DNA from: Paucimonas lemoignei
GTDB lineage: Bacteria > Pseudomonadota > Gammaproteobacteria > Pseudomonadales > Pseudomonadaceae
Length of the DNA: 64,000 bases
Direction: 5' to 3'
NCBI GenBank assembly: GCA_900475325.1
Contig: LS483371.1
Span: 62,001-126,000, forward strand
Shown: positions 8,428 through 17,366 of the stretch, one piece after another
Numbering within the stretch: position 1 is the stretch's first letter
Layout of the letters: every line of letters begins with the position of its first letter
Translations under genes and position numbers: made by a program
Notes under the pieces: model-generated
What the model was told of the DNA's origin: nothing
What the model saw: only the letters and a program-made list of their open reading frames with translations
The model's database searches: none

Positions 8428-9552
8428 ATGATGCGACATCCACATGGCTGGATGACGCTCCTGTTGTGGTCGGTATGGGGTCCGGCGCAGGCTGCCTGGA
8501 CCACGAACATGTCGCCTGGAGCAACACAGGTCAGTAACGCTGTATTTGATCTGCACATGACCATTTTCTGGATCTGTGTGGTGATCGGCATCGTGGTGTT
8601 TGGTGCGATGTTCTGGTCGATGATCGTGCACCGGCGCTCGACCGGGCAGACGGCTGCGCATTTTCATGAGAACACCACCGTTGAAATCCTCTGGACCATC
8701 GTGCCGCTGCTGATACTGGTGGCGATGGCCATCCCTGCGACAAAAACCCTGATCGAAATGTACGACAACACTGAGTCGGACCTGGACATCCAGATCACCG
8801 GCTATCAGTGGAAGTGGCATTACAAGTATCTGGGGCAGGACGTCGAATTCTTCAGCAACCTGGCGACCACCAGCCAGCAGATCCACAACCGTGACGACAA
8901 GGGCGAGCACTATCTGCTGGAGGTTGACCAGCCGCTGGTGGTGCCGGTAGGCGAGAAGATCCGCTTTCTGGTCACTGGCGCCGACGTCATCCATTCCTGG
9001 TGGGTGCCAGCCTTCGCGGTCAAACGCGATGCGATTCCGGGCTTTATCAACGAGGCCTGGACACGTATCGAGAAGCCGGGCATTTACCGTGGGCAATGCA
9101 CCGAGCTGTGCGGCAAGGACCATGGCTTCATGCCGATTGTGGTGGACGCCCGCAGCAAGGCGGACTTCGACACCTGGCTGGCGGGCCGCAAGGAAGAGAG
9201 CGCCAGACTCAAGGAGCTGACCAGCAAGGAGTGGACGCTGGATGAGCTAGTGGCCCGTGGTGACAAGGTCTATCACACCACCTGCGTGGCCTGTCATCAG
9301 GCTGAAGGCCAAGGCCTGCCGCCACTGTTCCCGGCGCTTAAAGGCTCCAAGATCGCCAACGGGCCGAAGGAAGGCCATCTCAATATCGTCTTCAACGGCA
9401 AGCCCGGCACGGCCATGGCGGCGTTCGGCAAGCAGCTGTCGGAAGTCGACATCGCGGCAGTGGTCACTTACGAACGCAACGCCTGGGGCAACAAAACCGG
9501 CGACATGGTCACCCCCGCCGAAGTGCTGGCGCTCAAAGAGGTGCAGAAATGA
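8428..9552 (+). CDS. coxB: cytochrome c oxidase subunit II (caa3-like, fused cytochrome c domain)
   Basis: A 374-residue membrane-anchored subunit that takes electrons from cytochrome c. It has a signal peptide, two transmembrane helices (about residues 38-60 and 85-105), then a periplasmic cupredoxin domain. The CuA ligand set is visible in GQCTELCGKDHGFMP. A C-terminal cytochrome c domain has one CxxCH (CVACH) and a likely methionine ligand in the GKPGTAM segment, as in other Pseudomonas aa3 oxidases. The ATG at 8428 is chosen over 8389 because AGGGGA precedes it and the result matches the family length. First gene of the oxidase operon. Confidence 0.96.
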   Translation: MMRHPHGWMTLLLWSVWGPAQAAWTTNMSPGATQVSNAVFDLHMTIFWICVVIGIVVFGAMFWSMIVHRRSTGQTAAHFHENTTVEILWTIVPLLILVAMAIPATKTLIEMYDNTESDLDIQITGYQWKWHYKYLGQDVEFFSNLATTSQQIHNRDDKGEHYLLEVDQPLVVPVGEKIRFLVTGADVIHSWWVPAFAVKRDAIPGFINEAWTRIEKPGIYRGQCTELCGKDHGFMPIVVDARSKADFDTWLAGRKEESARLKELTSKEWTLDELVARGDKVYHTTCVACHQAEGQGLPPLFPALKGSKIANGPKEGHLNIVFNGKPGTAMAAFGKQLSEVDIAAVVTYERNAWGNKTGDMVTPAEVLALKEVQK

Positions 9553-9576
9553 ACAGGACTGCGGCGCGATTCATTC

Positions 9577-9670
9577 CTGTGGGAGCGAATTCATTCGCGA
9601 AGGGGCCGGTACAGCCTATAGATATCCATTGTCTGGAATATCCATTCGCGAATGAATTCGCTCCCACAGG
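9577..9670. repeat. REPIN between coxB and coxA
   Basis: Inverted arms CCTGTGGGAGCGAATTCATT and complement, GAATTC core type. It occupies most of the 154-base gap inside the oxidase operon, so any coxB-coxA transcript carries a long hairpin here. Confidence 0.9.
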
Positions 9671-9706
9671 GATTGCGTCCACCTCAAAAATGGCAGGAGA
9701 AACACC

Positions 9707-11299
9707 ATGAGCACTGTCATCGATGACCCTGGCGTCGCAGGCCATGATCATGCACAGGGTCCGGCCAAAGGCCTTTCGCGCTGGCTGCTGACCACCAATC
9801 ACAAGGACATCGGCACGTTGTACTTGTGGTTCAGTTTCACCATGTTCCTGCTGGGTGGCTCATTTGCCATGGTGATTCGTGCCGAACTGTTCCAGCCGGG
9901 GCTGCAAATCGTCGAGCCAGCGTTTTTCAACCAGATGACCACCATGCACGGCCTGATCATGGTCTTTGGCGCCGTGATGCCTGCCTTCGTCGGCCTGGCG
10001 AACTGGATGATCCCGCTGATGATCGGCGCGCCGGACATGGCACTGCCAAGAATGAACAACTTCAGCTTCTGGCTCTTGCCTGCGGCCTTCGCACTGCTGG
10101 TCTCGACCCTTTTCAGCCCCGGCGGCGGCCCCAACTTCGGCTGGACCTTCTACGCTCCACTGTCGACGACTTATGCACCCGAGAGCGTGACGTTTTTCAT
10201 ATTCGCCATCCACATGATGGGCATCAGCTCGATCATGGGCGCGATCAACGTCGTGGCCACGATCCTCAACCTCAGAGCGCCAGGCATGACCCTGATGAAA
10301 ATGCCGCTGTTTGTCTGGACCTGGCTGATCACCGCCTTCCTGTTGATCGCAGTCATGCCGGTGCTGGCCGGTTGCGTGACCATGATGCTGATGGACATCC
10401 ATTTCGGCACCAGTTTCTTCAGCGCGGCGGGCGGCGGCGACCCGGTGCTGTTCCAGCACGTGTTCTGGTTTTTCGGCCATCCGGAGGTGTACATCATGAT
10501 CCTGCCAGCGTTCGGCGCGATCAGCTCGATCATTCCGGCGTTCTCCCGCAAACCGTTGTTTGGCTATACCTCCATGGTCTACGCCACGGCCAGCATCGCT
10601 TTCCTGTCATTTCTGGTCTGGGCGCATCACATGTTCGTGGTGGGCATTCCGTTGGTGGGCGAGCTGTTCTTCATGTATGCCACCATGCTGATCGCCGTGC
10701 CCACCGGGGTGAAGGTGTTCAATTGGGTCAGCACCATGTGGCAGGGTTCGCTGACCTTTGAGACACCGATGCTGTTTGCCGTGGCGTTCGTGATCCTGTT
10801 CAGCATCGGCGGGTTCTCCGGGCTGATGCTGGCCATCGCACCGGCTGACTTTCAGTATCAGGACACCTACTTTGTGGTCGCCCATTTCCATTACGTACTG
10901 GTCCCGGGCGCGATTTTCGGGATCTTTGCGTCGGCCTATTACTGGCTGCCCAAGTGGACCGGGCACATGTATGACGAAACCCTGGGCAAGCTGCATTTCT
11001 GGCTGTCATTTGTGGGTATGAACATGGCGTTCTTTCCGATGCATTTTGTGGGGCTGGCGGGCATGCCGCGACGCGTGCCGGACTACAACCTGCAATTTGC
11101 TGACTTCAACATGGTGTCGTCTATCGGCGCCTTTACCTTTGGGGCGACGCAGATTTTCTTCCTGTTCATCGTGATCAAGACCATTCGCGGCGGCGCCCCG
11201 GCCCCGGCCAAACCCTGGGACGGCGCCGAGGGCCTGGAGTGGAGCATCCCTTCGCCGGCGCCATACCACACCTTCACCACACCGCCGGAGGTGAAATGA
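9707..11299 (+). CDS. coxA: cytochrome c oxidase subunit I, aa3 type
   Basis: The 530-residue catalytic core of the heme-copper oxygen reductase, with about twelve transmembrane helices. It binds heme a and the heme a3-CuB centre where oxygen is reduced, and it pumps protons. The CuB/cross-link motif GHPEVY is visible with the following type A helix features, as is the histidine-containing heme-ligand helix near the C terminus (HFHYVL). SD sequence GGAGA precedes the ATG. It sits between coxB and the assembly gene ctaG. The heme A genes ctaA and cyoE downstream supply its cofactor. Confidence 0.97.
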   Translation: MSTVIDDPGVAGHDHAQGPAKGLSRWLLTTNHKDIGTLYLWFSFTMFLLGGSFAMVIRAELFQPGLQIVEPAFFNQMTTMHGLIMVFGAVMPAFVGLANWMIPLMIGAPDMALPRMNNFSFWLLPAAFALLVSTLFSPGGGPNFGWTFYAPLSTTYAPESVTFFIFAIHMMGISSIMGAINVVATILNLRAPGMTLMKMPLFVWTWLITAFLLIAVMPVLAGCVTMMLMDIHFGTSFFSAAGGGDPVLFQHVFWFFGHPEVYIMILPAFGAISSIIPAFSRKPLFGYTSMVYATASIAFLSFLVWAHHMFVVGIPLVGELFFMYATMLIAVPTGVKVFNWVSTMWQGSLTFETPMLFAVAFVILFSIGGFSGLMLAIAPADFQYQDTYFVVAHFHYVLVPGAIFGIFASAYYWLPKWTGHMYDETLGKLHFWLSFVGMNMAFFPMHFVGLAGMPRRVPDYNLQFADFNMVSSIGAFTFGATQIFFLFIVIKTIRGGAPAPAKPWDGAEGLEWSIPSPAPYHTFTTPPEVK

Positions 11300-11323
11300 A
11301 CATTCCAGAAACCAACACATCAT

Positions 11324-11396
11324 CTGTAGGAGCTGCCGAAGGCTGCGAATGGATGTGTCTGACACATTGCTTCGCAGCCTTCGGCAGCCCCTACAG
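11324..11396. repeat. REPIN between coxA and ctaG, GTAGGAGCTGCCG type
   Basis: Inverted arms around a short spacer, occupying the gap between coxA and ctaG. Second REPIN inside the oxidase operon, of a different core type from the first. Confidence 0.85.
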
Positions 11397-11428
11397 GTCG
11401 CGTATTCCAGTCCGGGAGTTTGAGTAAC

Positions 11429-11974
11429 ATGACCAACCCCCGCCCTCTGAAACCCCTGATCACCCGCCTGCTGCTGGTGGTCGTGGCGATGTTCGCCTTC
11501 GGTTTCGCTCTGGTCCCGCTGTACGACGTGATGTGCAAGGCGTTCGGCATCAATGGCAAGACGGGCGATGCTTATTCCGGGGAGCAGACGGTTGATGAAA
11601 GCCGTCAGGTCCGGGTGCAATTCCTGTCGACCAATGCGGTGGACATGGTTTGGGGCTTTTATCCCAAGGCGGAGCAGCTCGACGTACACCCTGGTGCGGT
11701 GAACGAGATGTTGTTCATCGCCCAGAACCCCACTGACCAGCCGATGACCGCGCAGGCGGTGCCGAGCATTTCACCGGGCAGCGCGGCGGCGTATTTCCAC
11801 AAGACCGAGTGCTTTTGCTTCACCCAACAAGTGCTGCAGCCCGGCCAGCGTATCGAAATGCCGGTGCGCTTCATCGTCGATCGCGATCTGCCCAAGGACG
11901 TGAAACACCTGACCCTGGGTTACACGCTGTTCAACATCACGGCTCGCAAACCCGTCGCCAGCAGCGGGGGTTAA
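11429..11974 (+). CDS. ctaG: cytochrome c oxidase assembly protein CtaG/Cox11
   Basis: A 181-residue protein with one N-terminal membrane helix (about residues 10-30) and a periplasmic Cox11 domain. It delivers copper to the CuB site of subunit I. The copper-binding CFCF motif is present in the segment KTECFCF. A TTG three codons upstream is possible, but the ATG at 11429 sits at the right distance from GGGAG. It ends 11 bases before coxC, indicating co-translation. Confidence 0.93.
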   Translation: MTNPRPLKPLITRLLLVVVAMFAFGFALVPLYDVMCKAFGINGKTGDAYSGEQTVDESRQVRVQFLSTNAVDMVWGFYPKAEQLDVHPGAVNEMLFIAQNPTDQPMTAQAVPSISPGSAAAYFHKTECFCFTQQVLQPGQRIEMPVRFIVDRDLPKDVKHLTLGYTLFNITARKPVASSGG

Positions 11975-11985
11975 AGGAGAACGCC

Positions 11986-12873
11986 ATGGCAGCCCACGAG
12001 CATTATTACGTTCCGGCGCAGAGTAAATGGCCGATCATTGCCACGGTCGGCATGCTCGTGACGATGTTCGGCCTGGGCACCTGGTTCAATGATATGAAGG
12101 CTGCGCGACCCGATTCCCATGGGCCGTGGATCTTCATGGTCGGTGGGCTGCTGATCGCGTACATGATGTTTGGCTGGTTCAGCACGGTCATCAAGGAAAG
12201 CCGCGCCGGGTTGTACAGCCCGCAGATGGACCGCTCGTTTCGCTGGGGCATGAGCTGGTTCATCTTTTCCGAAGTGATGTTCTTCATCGCCTTCTTCGGC
12301 ACGCTGTTCTACATCCGTTATTGGTCAGGGCCGTGGCTGGGAGGTGAAGGCTCCAAAGGCATCGCCAACATGTTGTGGCCCAACTTTCAGTACAGCTGGC
12401 CGATGCTCAACACCCCGGACCCGAAACTGTTCCCCGCGCCCAAAGGCATCATCGACCCTTGGAAGTTGCCGCTGATCAACACGGTGTTGCTGGTCAGCTC
12501 CAGCGTGACCATTACCATCGCCCACCATGCCCTGAAGAAAGGCCATCGCGGCGCGTTGAAAATCTGGCTGGGGATCACGGTTCTGCTGGGTTTGAGCTTC
12601 TTGACGCTACAGGCCGAAGAGTACGTGCATGCCTATAAGGAGCTGGGCCTGACCCTGGGCTCCGGCATTTATGGCGCAACGTTTTTCATGCTCACCGGCT
12701 TTCACGGCGCCCACGTCACCATCGGGACGATCATTCTGTTCGTGATGCTGATGCGTATTGTGCGCGGGCACTTTGATGCCGAGCACCAGTTTGGCTTCGA
12801 AGCGGCGAGCTGGTATTGGCATTTTGTCGATGTGGTGTGGGTGGGGTTGTTCATATTTGTGTATGTGGTTTGA
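11986..12873 (+). CDS. coxC: cytochrome c oxidase subunit III
   Basis: A 295-residue integral membrane subunit with about seven hydrophobic helices. It stabilises subunit I and keeps the oxidase active during proton pumping. The start ATG has AAAGGAGA upstream; a longer frame from 11809 overlaps ctaG and is not credible. It begins 11 bases after ctaG. The length equals that of the P. aeruginosa protein. Confidence 0.95.
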   Translation: MAAHEHYYVPAQSKWPIIATVGMLVTMFGLGTWFNDMKAARPDSHGPWIFMVGGLLIAYMMFGWFSTVIKESRAGLYSPQMDRSFRWGMSWFIFSEVMFFIAFFGTLFYIRYWSGPWLGGEGSKGIANMLWPNFQYSWPMLNTPDPKLFPAPKGIIDPWKLPLINTVLLVSSSVTITIAHHALKKGHRGALKIWLGITVLLGLSFLTLQAEEYVHAYKELGLTLGSGIYGATFFMLTGFHGAHVTIGTIILFVMLMRIVRGHFDAEHQFGFEAASWYWHFVDVVWVGLFIFVYVV

Positions 12874-12889
12874 GGAAAATGCTTACACC

Positions 12890-12981
12890 TGGGGGACCGA
12901 ATTCATTCGGGAAGGCGGCTTGTCAGGCTCCAGATATGTATCGTTCATACAGACGCTTTCCCGAATGAATTCGGTCCCACA
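12890..12981. repeat. REPIN variant with GGGACCGAATTCATTCGG arms
   Basis: Both arms differ from the common GAATTC type at matching positions (GGGACC for GGGAGC, TTCGGG for TTCGCG, and the complements on the other side), so pairing is kept. It lies between coxC and the convergent small membrane protein gene. Confidence 0.85.
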
Positions 12982-13009
12982 AAAGCGAGTCCAGCGTTCG
13001 CCAAGCAAT

Positions 13010-13201
13010 CTACGACCCCAACCGGCCGCTGTAAAAACCCCAGGTAATCAGCGCCAGGGTTATCGCCGCCAGGCTGACACGAACAGTGAGAGCTTTGAGC
13101 AATCGGGTTGAGTGGCTGTCGTCCTTGACCAGAAAGAACAGCCCGCTGAACAGACTGGCCAGCGTGGCGAAGAACATCAGCACAATCGCTGCTTTGAGCA
13201 T
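13010..13201 (-). CDS. twin transmembrane protein, DUF2909 family
   Basis: A 63-residue protein made of two hydrophobic helices (about residues 3-24 and 40-58) joined by a short charged loop (KDDSHSTR). The start has GGAG upstream (reverse of CTCC at 13210-13213). It lies on the strand opposite to the oxidase genes, between coxC and the SURF1 gene, the place its counterpart holds in P. aeruginosa. A role in oxidase assembly is plausible from position only; no function is established. Confidence 0.8.
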   Translation of the reverse strand: MLKAAIVLMFFATLASLFSGLFFLVKDDSHSTRLLKALTVRVSLAAITLALITWGFYSGRLGS

Positions 13202-13272
13202 GTTTCAACTCCGGGAGCCAACGCGATGCAATGGAGTATAGGTCGGGCATATCCCTGCGGGCCGGGGGCGCG

Positions 13273-14028
13273 ATGAAGCGCTTCGCCCCCGGCGTGTTGC
13301 CCAGCCTTGTGGTGCTGGCCTTGCTGCCGCTGCTGGTCAGCCTGGGTTTCTGGCAGCTGGGGCGCGGCGAAGAGAAGCGCGTGATGCTTGCCCATTACGC
13401 TGAGCGTCGCACCGAGCAGCCATTGTCCATTGATCAAATAGTGAACAGTCATGACCAGGCTTACCGAAGGGTGCAACTGCGTGGCTACTTCGACGCTGAA
13501 CATACCTTGTTGCTGGACAGCAGCATTCGTGACGGCAAGGCGGGAGTTGAAGTGATCCAGGCGTTTCAGGATCAGGCCAGCGGCGTCTGGGCTTTGGTCA
13601 ATCGCGGCTGGTTGCCCTGGCCTGATCGCCGGGTCGCGCCGCTGATCAGCACGCCTGCGCAGGCGCTGACCCTTCGGGCGTGGGTGTACGTGCTACCGGC
13701 CGCCTTCCAGTTACAGCCGGATGCGGCGAAGGCACCTTGGCCGCGTCTGGTGACGGCTATTAATCCCGCCCCGCTCTGGGCCGAGCTAGGCCGCGAAGGT
13801 TTCTTCCAAGAGCTGCGCATGGAGCCGGGGCCGGGGTCGTATCGCGTCGACTGGCCGGTCGTCGCCATGGGGCCGGAAAAGCACCTGGGTTACGCCGTGC
13901 AGTGGTTCGCCATGGCCTCGGCACTGCTGGGGCTCTATGTATATCTGGGCTGGCACCAGGCGAAGAACAAGAAACACAAACGGGAGGACTCCCATGGGAA
14001 CGGTCATCAACCCAAGCCGCATGTCTGA
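13273..14028 (+). CDS. SURF1-family cytochrome oxidase assembly protein
   Basis: A 251-residue protein with transmembrane helices at each end (about residues 9-27 and 212-230) enclosing a periplasmic SURF1 domain. SURF1 proteins assist heme a insertion into subunit I. The frame is open from 13231, but the ATG at 13273 starts the conserved MKRFAPG... helix and is preferred; it lacks a strong SD, so the start is uncertain. Its 3' end overlaps the next gene by 35 bases. Confidence 0.85.
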   Translation: MKRFAPGVLPSLVVLALLPLLVSLGFWQLGRGEEKRVMLAHYAERRTEQPLSIDQIVNSHDQAYRRVQLRGYFDAEHTLLLDSSIRDGKAGVEVIQAFQDQASGVWALVNRGWLPWPDRRVAPLISTPAQALTLRAWVYVLPAAFQLQPDAAKAPWPRLVTAINPAPLWAELGREGFFQELRMEPGPGSYRVDWPVVAMGPEKHLGYAVQWFAMASALLGLYVYLGWHQAKNKKHKREDSHGNGHQPKPHV

Positions 14029-14587
14029 ACCGCGCCCCCCGCAGAGCCGCCGCAGGGGCCGCCTGCAGCTGATTCTGGTGCTGCTGGTCGCTATTGGGCC
14101 GATGATCCTGGCGACCAGCATGTACAGGTTCAAATTCTGGGTGCCGGACAATCGCAGCTTCCATGGCGAGCTGATCGGCAATGGGCAGAGCCGCGCGGAT
14201 CTGGGCGTGCAGACGCAGGAGTCGCGCTGGCAGTTGCTGGTGAGTGCGCCCAGCGACTGTTCAGCCGATTGCCAGCAACTGGTGTATCTGGCGCGGCAGA
14301 TCCAGATCGGTCTGGGCCGGGACGCCGGTCGGGCCAGCCATGCCCTGGCCATCGCGCAGCCATTGAGCGCTGATTACGACACGAAACTGAGCCGTGAATA
14401 TCCACAGTTGCAGCGCTATTCGCTGGAGCTGGGGCGTTATCAGAAGGCGGCACCCGGCATTGAAACGCCACAACTATGGATCGTCGATCCCCACGGCAAT
14501 CTGGTGTTGCGCTACGGCGCTGAAGTCAACGGCAAGGGTTTGCTCAAGGACCTGCGGCAACTGCTGAAACTGTCCAACATCGGATAG
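13994..14587 (+). CDS. conserved membrane-anchored protein of the cox operon (PA0111-like)
   Basis: A 197-residue protein with an arginine-rich N terminus, one membrane helix (about residues 24-45) and a periplasmic part whose end (LWIVDPHGNLVLRYG) resembles the C-terminal strands of SCO/thioredoxin-fold proteins. No CxxxC copper motif is present; two cysteines occur near residues 88-92 (DCSADC). The ATG at 13994 has GGAGG upstream; 14021 is an alternative. It overlaps the SURF1 gene and is followed nine bases later by ctaA, so a role in oxidase assembly is inferred. Confidence 0.78.
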   Translation: MGTVINPSRMSEPRPPQSRRRGRLQLILVLLVAIGPMILATSMYRFKFWVPDNRSFHGELIGNGQSRADLGVQTQESRWQLLVSAPSDCSADCQQLVYLARQIQIGLGRDAGRASHALAIAQPLSADYDTKLSREYPQLQRYSLELGRYQKAAPGIETPQLWIVDPHGNLVLRYGAEVNGKGLLKDLRQLLKLSNIG

Positions 14588-14596
14588 AGGTTGATC

Positions 14597-15703
14597 ATGA
14601 CCAGGCCCGGATTGCGTCTTGCTGTGCTTGCCACGCTGCTGGCGTTGTTTGTGGTGTTACTCGGTGCTTACACCCGCCTGACCCACGCCGGTCTGGGTTG
14701 CCCTGACTGGCCCGGTTGTTATGGCTTTATCAGCGTGCCGGTCAGTGAGGCGCAGCTGGCGCATGCCGAGCTTCACTTTCCGAACACCCCGGTGCATGTC
14801 GCCAAAGGGTGGAGCGAGATGGTCCATCGCTACTTTGCGGGCGGGCTGGCGCTGCTGATTCTGCTGCTGGCGGCCCAGGCGTGGCGGCGACGCAAGCAAG
14901 CCGGGCAACCGCTGAAACTGCCCCTGTTGCTGCTGGCTGTAGTGATCGCACAGGCAACCTTCGGCATGTGGACCGTGACTCTCAAACTGTGGCCGCAGGT
15001 GGTGACCGCGCATTTGCTGGGCGGGGTTGCGACGCTGAGCCTGTTGTTCCTGCTGACACTGCGTCTGAGTGGCGCCTTCCCCGTGCAACCGCAATTGCCG
15101 ACGCGGTTGCACCGTCTGGCTGCTATCGGCTTGCTGCTGGTGGTGGTGCAGATCGCGCTGGGTGGCTGGGTCAGCGCCAACTACGCCGCGCTGGCCTGTA
15201 CCGACGTGCCGTTGTGCCAAGGCCGATGGTGGCCGGAGGCAGACTTTGCCAATGGTTTTCACCTGACCCAGCACATCGGCCCGAATTACTTGGGCGGCAA
15301 ACTGGACAGCGAAGCCCGCACGGCGATTCACCTGACCCACCGGGTGGGCGCGATGCTGGTGACGGCGTCGCTGCTGGGGCTGGCGTGGCAGCTCAAAATC
15401 GCCGGGTTCAAGGACATGGCGATGCTGCTGGTATCGGCCCTCGCCCTGCAAATCGCGCTGGGTGTCAGCAATGTGCTGTTTCATCTGCCGCTGGTCGTAG
15501 CCATTGCCCATAACGCAGGCAGTGCGGCGCTGATGTTGAGTGTGGTGATGATTAATTATCTCTTGAGAAGTCCACCTCTCCTGTGGGAGCGAATTCATTC
15601 GCGAAGAGGCCAGACAAGCCGACAAAAATTCGTGACTGGAATACCGTATTCGCGAATGAATTCGCTCCCACAGGGGCCGTCTGACAAGAGGTCAATCCCA
15701 TGA
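14597..15703 (+). CDS. ctaA: heme A synthase (COX15/CtaA), C terminus extended through a REPIN
   Basis: A 368-residue inner-membrane enzyme that oxidises the C8 methyl of heme O to give heme A for CoxA. It has about eight membrane helices, and heme-ligand histidines such as those in [15 protein letters not shown] and THRVGA segments are visible. The TTG at 14591 is rejected because AGAGG suits the ATG at 14597. The hydrophobic, family-like part ends near residue 326 (VMINYLL). The final 40 or so residues are encoded by a REPIN and its tail. The stop overlaps the cyoE start as ATGA, so the two remain coupled. Confidence 0.93.
   Translation: MTRPGLRLAVLATLLALFVVLLGAYTRLTHAGLGCPDWPGCYGFISVPVSEAQLAHAELHFPNTPVHVAKGWSEMVHRYFAGGLALLILLLAAQAWRRRKQAGQPLKLPLLLLAVVIAQATFGMWTVTLKLWPQVVTAHLLGGVATLSLLFLLTLRLSGAFPVQPQLPTRLHRLAAIGLLLVVVQIALGGWVSANYAALACTDVPLCQGRWWPEADFANGFHLTQHIGPNYLGGKLDSEARTAIHLTHRVGAMLVTASLLGLAWQLKIAGFKDMAMLLVSALALQIALGVSNVLFHLPLVVAIAHNAGSAALMLSVVMINYLLRSPPLLWERIHSRRGQTSRQKFVTGIPYSRMNSLPQGPSDKRSIP
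15580..15674. repeat. REPIN inside the 3' end of ctaA
   Basis: GAATTC-core REPIN with arms of about 24 bases. It lies wholly within the ctaA reading frame, which stays open across it and ends 29 bases later. Confidence 0.92.
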
Positions 15704-16599
15704 CAACTGTTGCGGGCGATCGACCTCTGGTTCCCCTCTGGCGCGACTACCTGGAACTGACCAAACCCAAGGTCGTGCTGCTGATGTTGATCACCTCGCT
15801 GGTCGGCATGTTCCTCGCCACCCGCGCGGGCGTACCGTGGGCGGTGCTGCTGTTCGGCAATCTGGGGATCGGGCTGTGCGCTGGCAGTGCCGCTGTGGTT
15901 AATCATGTTGTGGATCGGCGTATCGACACTCTGATGGCCCGCACGCAGAAAAGGCCTGTCGCCGAGGGTCGCATCTCACCCGCTGCGGCTTTGAGCTTCG
16001 CGCTGATGCTGGCGTTGGTCGGGCAAGGGCTGTTGCTGATCTTTACTAACCCGCTTACAGCCTGGCTGACCGGAGCCTCACTGCTCGGCTATGCGGTGAT
16101 CTACACCGGCTTGCTCAAACGCGCGACGCCGCAAAACATTGTCATTGGTGGTCTTGCGGGGGCTGCGCCACCTTTGCTGGGCTGGGTGGCGGTAACCGGC
16201 GACGTCAGCGCCGAACCGCTGCTCTTGATGCTGATTATCTTCGCCTGGACGCCGCCGCACTTCTGGGCGCTGGCGATCCATCGCAAGGCCGAATACGCCA
16301 AGGCAGACATCCCCATGTTGCCGGTCACCCACGGCGAGCATTACACCAAGGTGCACATCGTGCTCTATACGCTGGTGTTGCTGGCAGTCAGCCTGCTGCC
16401 CTTTGTGATTCACATGAGCGGCCTGCTGTATTTGCTATGCGCCCTGGCGCTGAGCGGGCGCTTCCTGTTCTGGGCTGTGGTGTTGTACCGTGACGCGCGA
16501 CCCCACGCCGCGATCAGCACCTTCAAGTACTCGATTTACTACCTGTTCCTGCTGTTCATTGCCCTGCTCGTTGATCACTACCTACTGTTGGCTTTATGA
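15700..16599 (+). CDS. cyoE: protoheme IX farnesyltransferase (heme O synthase)
   Basis: A 299-residue UbiA-superfamily prenyltransferase with about nine membrane helices. It adds a farnesyl group to heme B to give heme O, the substrate of CtaA. The prenyl-diphosphate-binding motif NxxxDxxxD is present in NHVVDRRID (about residues 67-75). It overlaps ctaA (ATGA) and the SCO gene (ATGA), a tightly coupled trio. Its place beside ctaA shows that it serves the aa3 oxidase; a paralogue usually accompanies the bo3 oxidase elsewhere in Pseudomonas genomes. Confidence 0.95.
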   Translation: MTTVAGDRPLVPLWRDYLELTKPKVVLLMLITSLVGMFLATRAGVPWAVLLFGNLGIGLCAGSAAVVNHVVDRRIDTLMARTQKRPVAEGRISPAAALSFALMLALVGQGLLLIFTNPLTAWLTGASLLGYAVIYTGLLKRATPQNIVIGGLAGAAPPLLGWVAVTGDVSAEPLLLMLIIFAWTPPHFWALAIHRKAEYAKADIPMLPVTHGEHYTKVHIVLYTLVLLAVSLLPFVIHMSGLLYLLCALALSGRFLFWAVVLYRDARPHAAISTFKYSIYYLFLLFIALLVDHYLLLAL

Positions 16600-17228
16600 C
16601 CCGAACCCAGAAAACCGTTTTCATCCTCGTCGCCATTGTCGCCTTGATCCTGGGCGTGACGGTCAACCGTGTGCTGACAGATCGTGGCACGGGCGACCAG
16701 GCAGCCTTGCTCGACGCGGGGATTATCCTGTTGCCGAAAAGCCGCACGCTGCCGGACCTGAAAATGCTCGATCAGGATGGTCAGCCGGTTGTGGTCAATG
16801 AATTGAAAGGCAAGTGGACGCTGCTCTTTTTCGGCTACACGTTTTGCCCTGACATCTGCCCGACCACCCTCGCCCAGCTGCGCCAGATCAAGAGTGAGCT
16901 GCCCAAAGCCACAGTGGACAAGCTGCGTATCGTGTTGATCAGCGTCGACCCCAACCGCGACACGCCGCAACAGCTCAAGCAGTACCTGGGTTACTTCGAC
17001 AAGGCATTCGTAGGCCTGAGCGCCCCGGTGCAGGACATCCAGAAACTGGCCAATGCGGTGAGTATCCCGTTCATTCCGGCCGATACCAGCAAGCCGAACT
17101 ACACGGTGGACCACAGCGGCAACCTGGCGCTGCTCGGGCCGGATGGCACCCAGCGCGGTTTCATCCGTGCGCCGTTCAACAGCCAGAAGCTGCTGGCGCA
17201 GTTGCCGGGGTTGGTGGAGAGGGAGTGA
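16596..17228 (+). CDS. SCO1/SenC copper chaperone for cytochrome oxidase
   Basis: A 210-residue protein with an N-terminal membrane anchor (residues 6-24) and a periplasmic thioredoxin-fold domain. The copper ligands are visible: CxxxC in FCPDICP and a histidine near the C-terminal part in VDHSGN. SCO proteins metallate or reduce the CuA site of subunit II. Last gene of the oxidase operon, coupled to cyoE by a four-base overlap; a REPIN follows. Confidence 0.93.
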   Translation: MTRTQKTVFILVAIVALILGVTVNRVLTDRGTGDQAALLDAGIILLPKSRTLPDLKMLDQDGQPVVVNELKGKWTLLFFGYTFCPDICPTTLAQLRQIKSELPKATVDKLRIVLISVDPNRDTPQQLKQYLGYFDKAFVGLSAPVQDIQKLANAVSIPFIPADTSKPNYTVDHSGNLALLGPDGTQRGFIRAPFNSQKLLAQLPGLVERE

Positions 17229-17250
17229 AGAGGCGGTAGCGCGGATCAAC

Positions 17251-17342
17251 CTGTGGGAGCGAATTCGTTCGCGAAGGGGCAGTTACAAACGACACATCTC
17301 TATCGGATGTACCGGCCTCTTCGCGAATGAATTCGCTCCCAC
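17251..17342. repeat. REPIN after the oxidase operon
   Basis: GAATTC-core type in the tail-to-tail gap between the SCO gene and metQ. One arm carries GAATTCGTTC where the other has GAATGAATTC, so this copy has one unpaired position. Confidence 0.88.
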
Positions 17343-17366
17343 GCGTTTTCCATCTACCTCAAGAAA

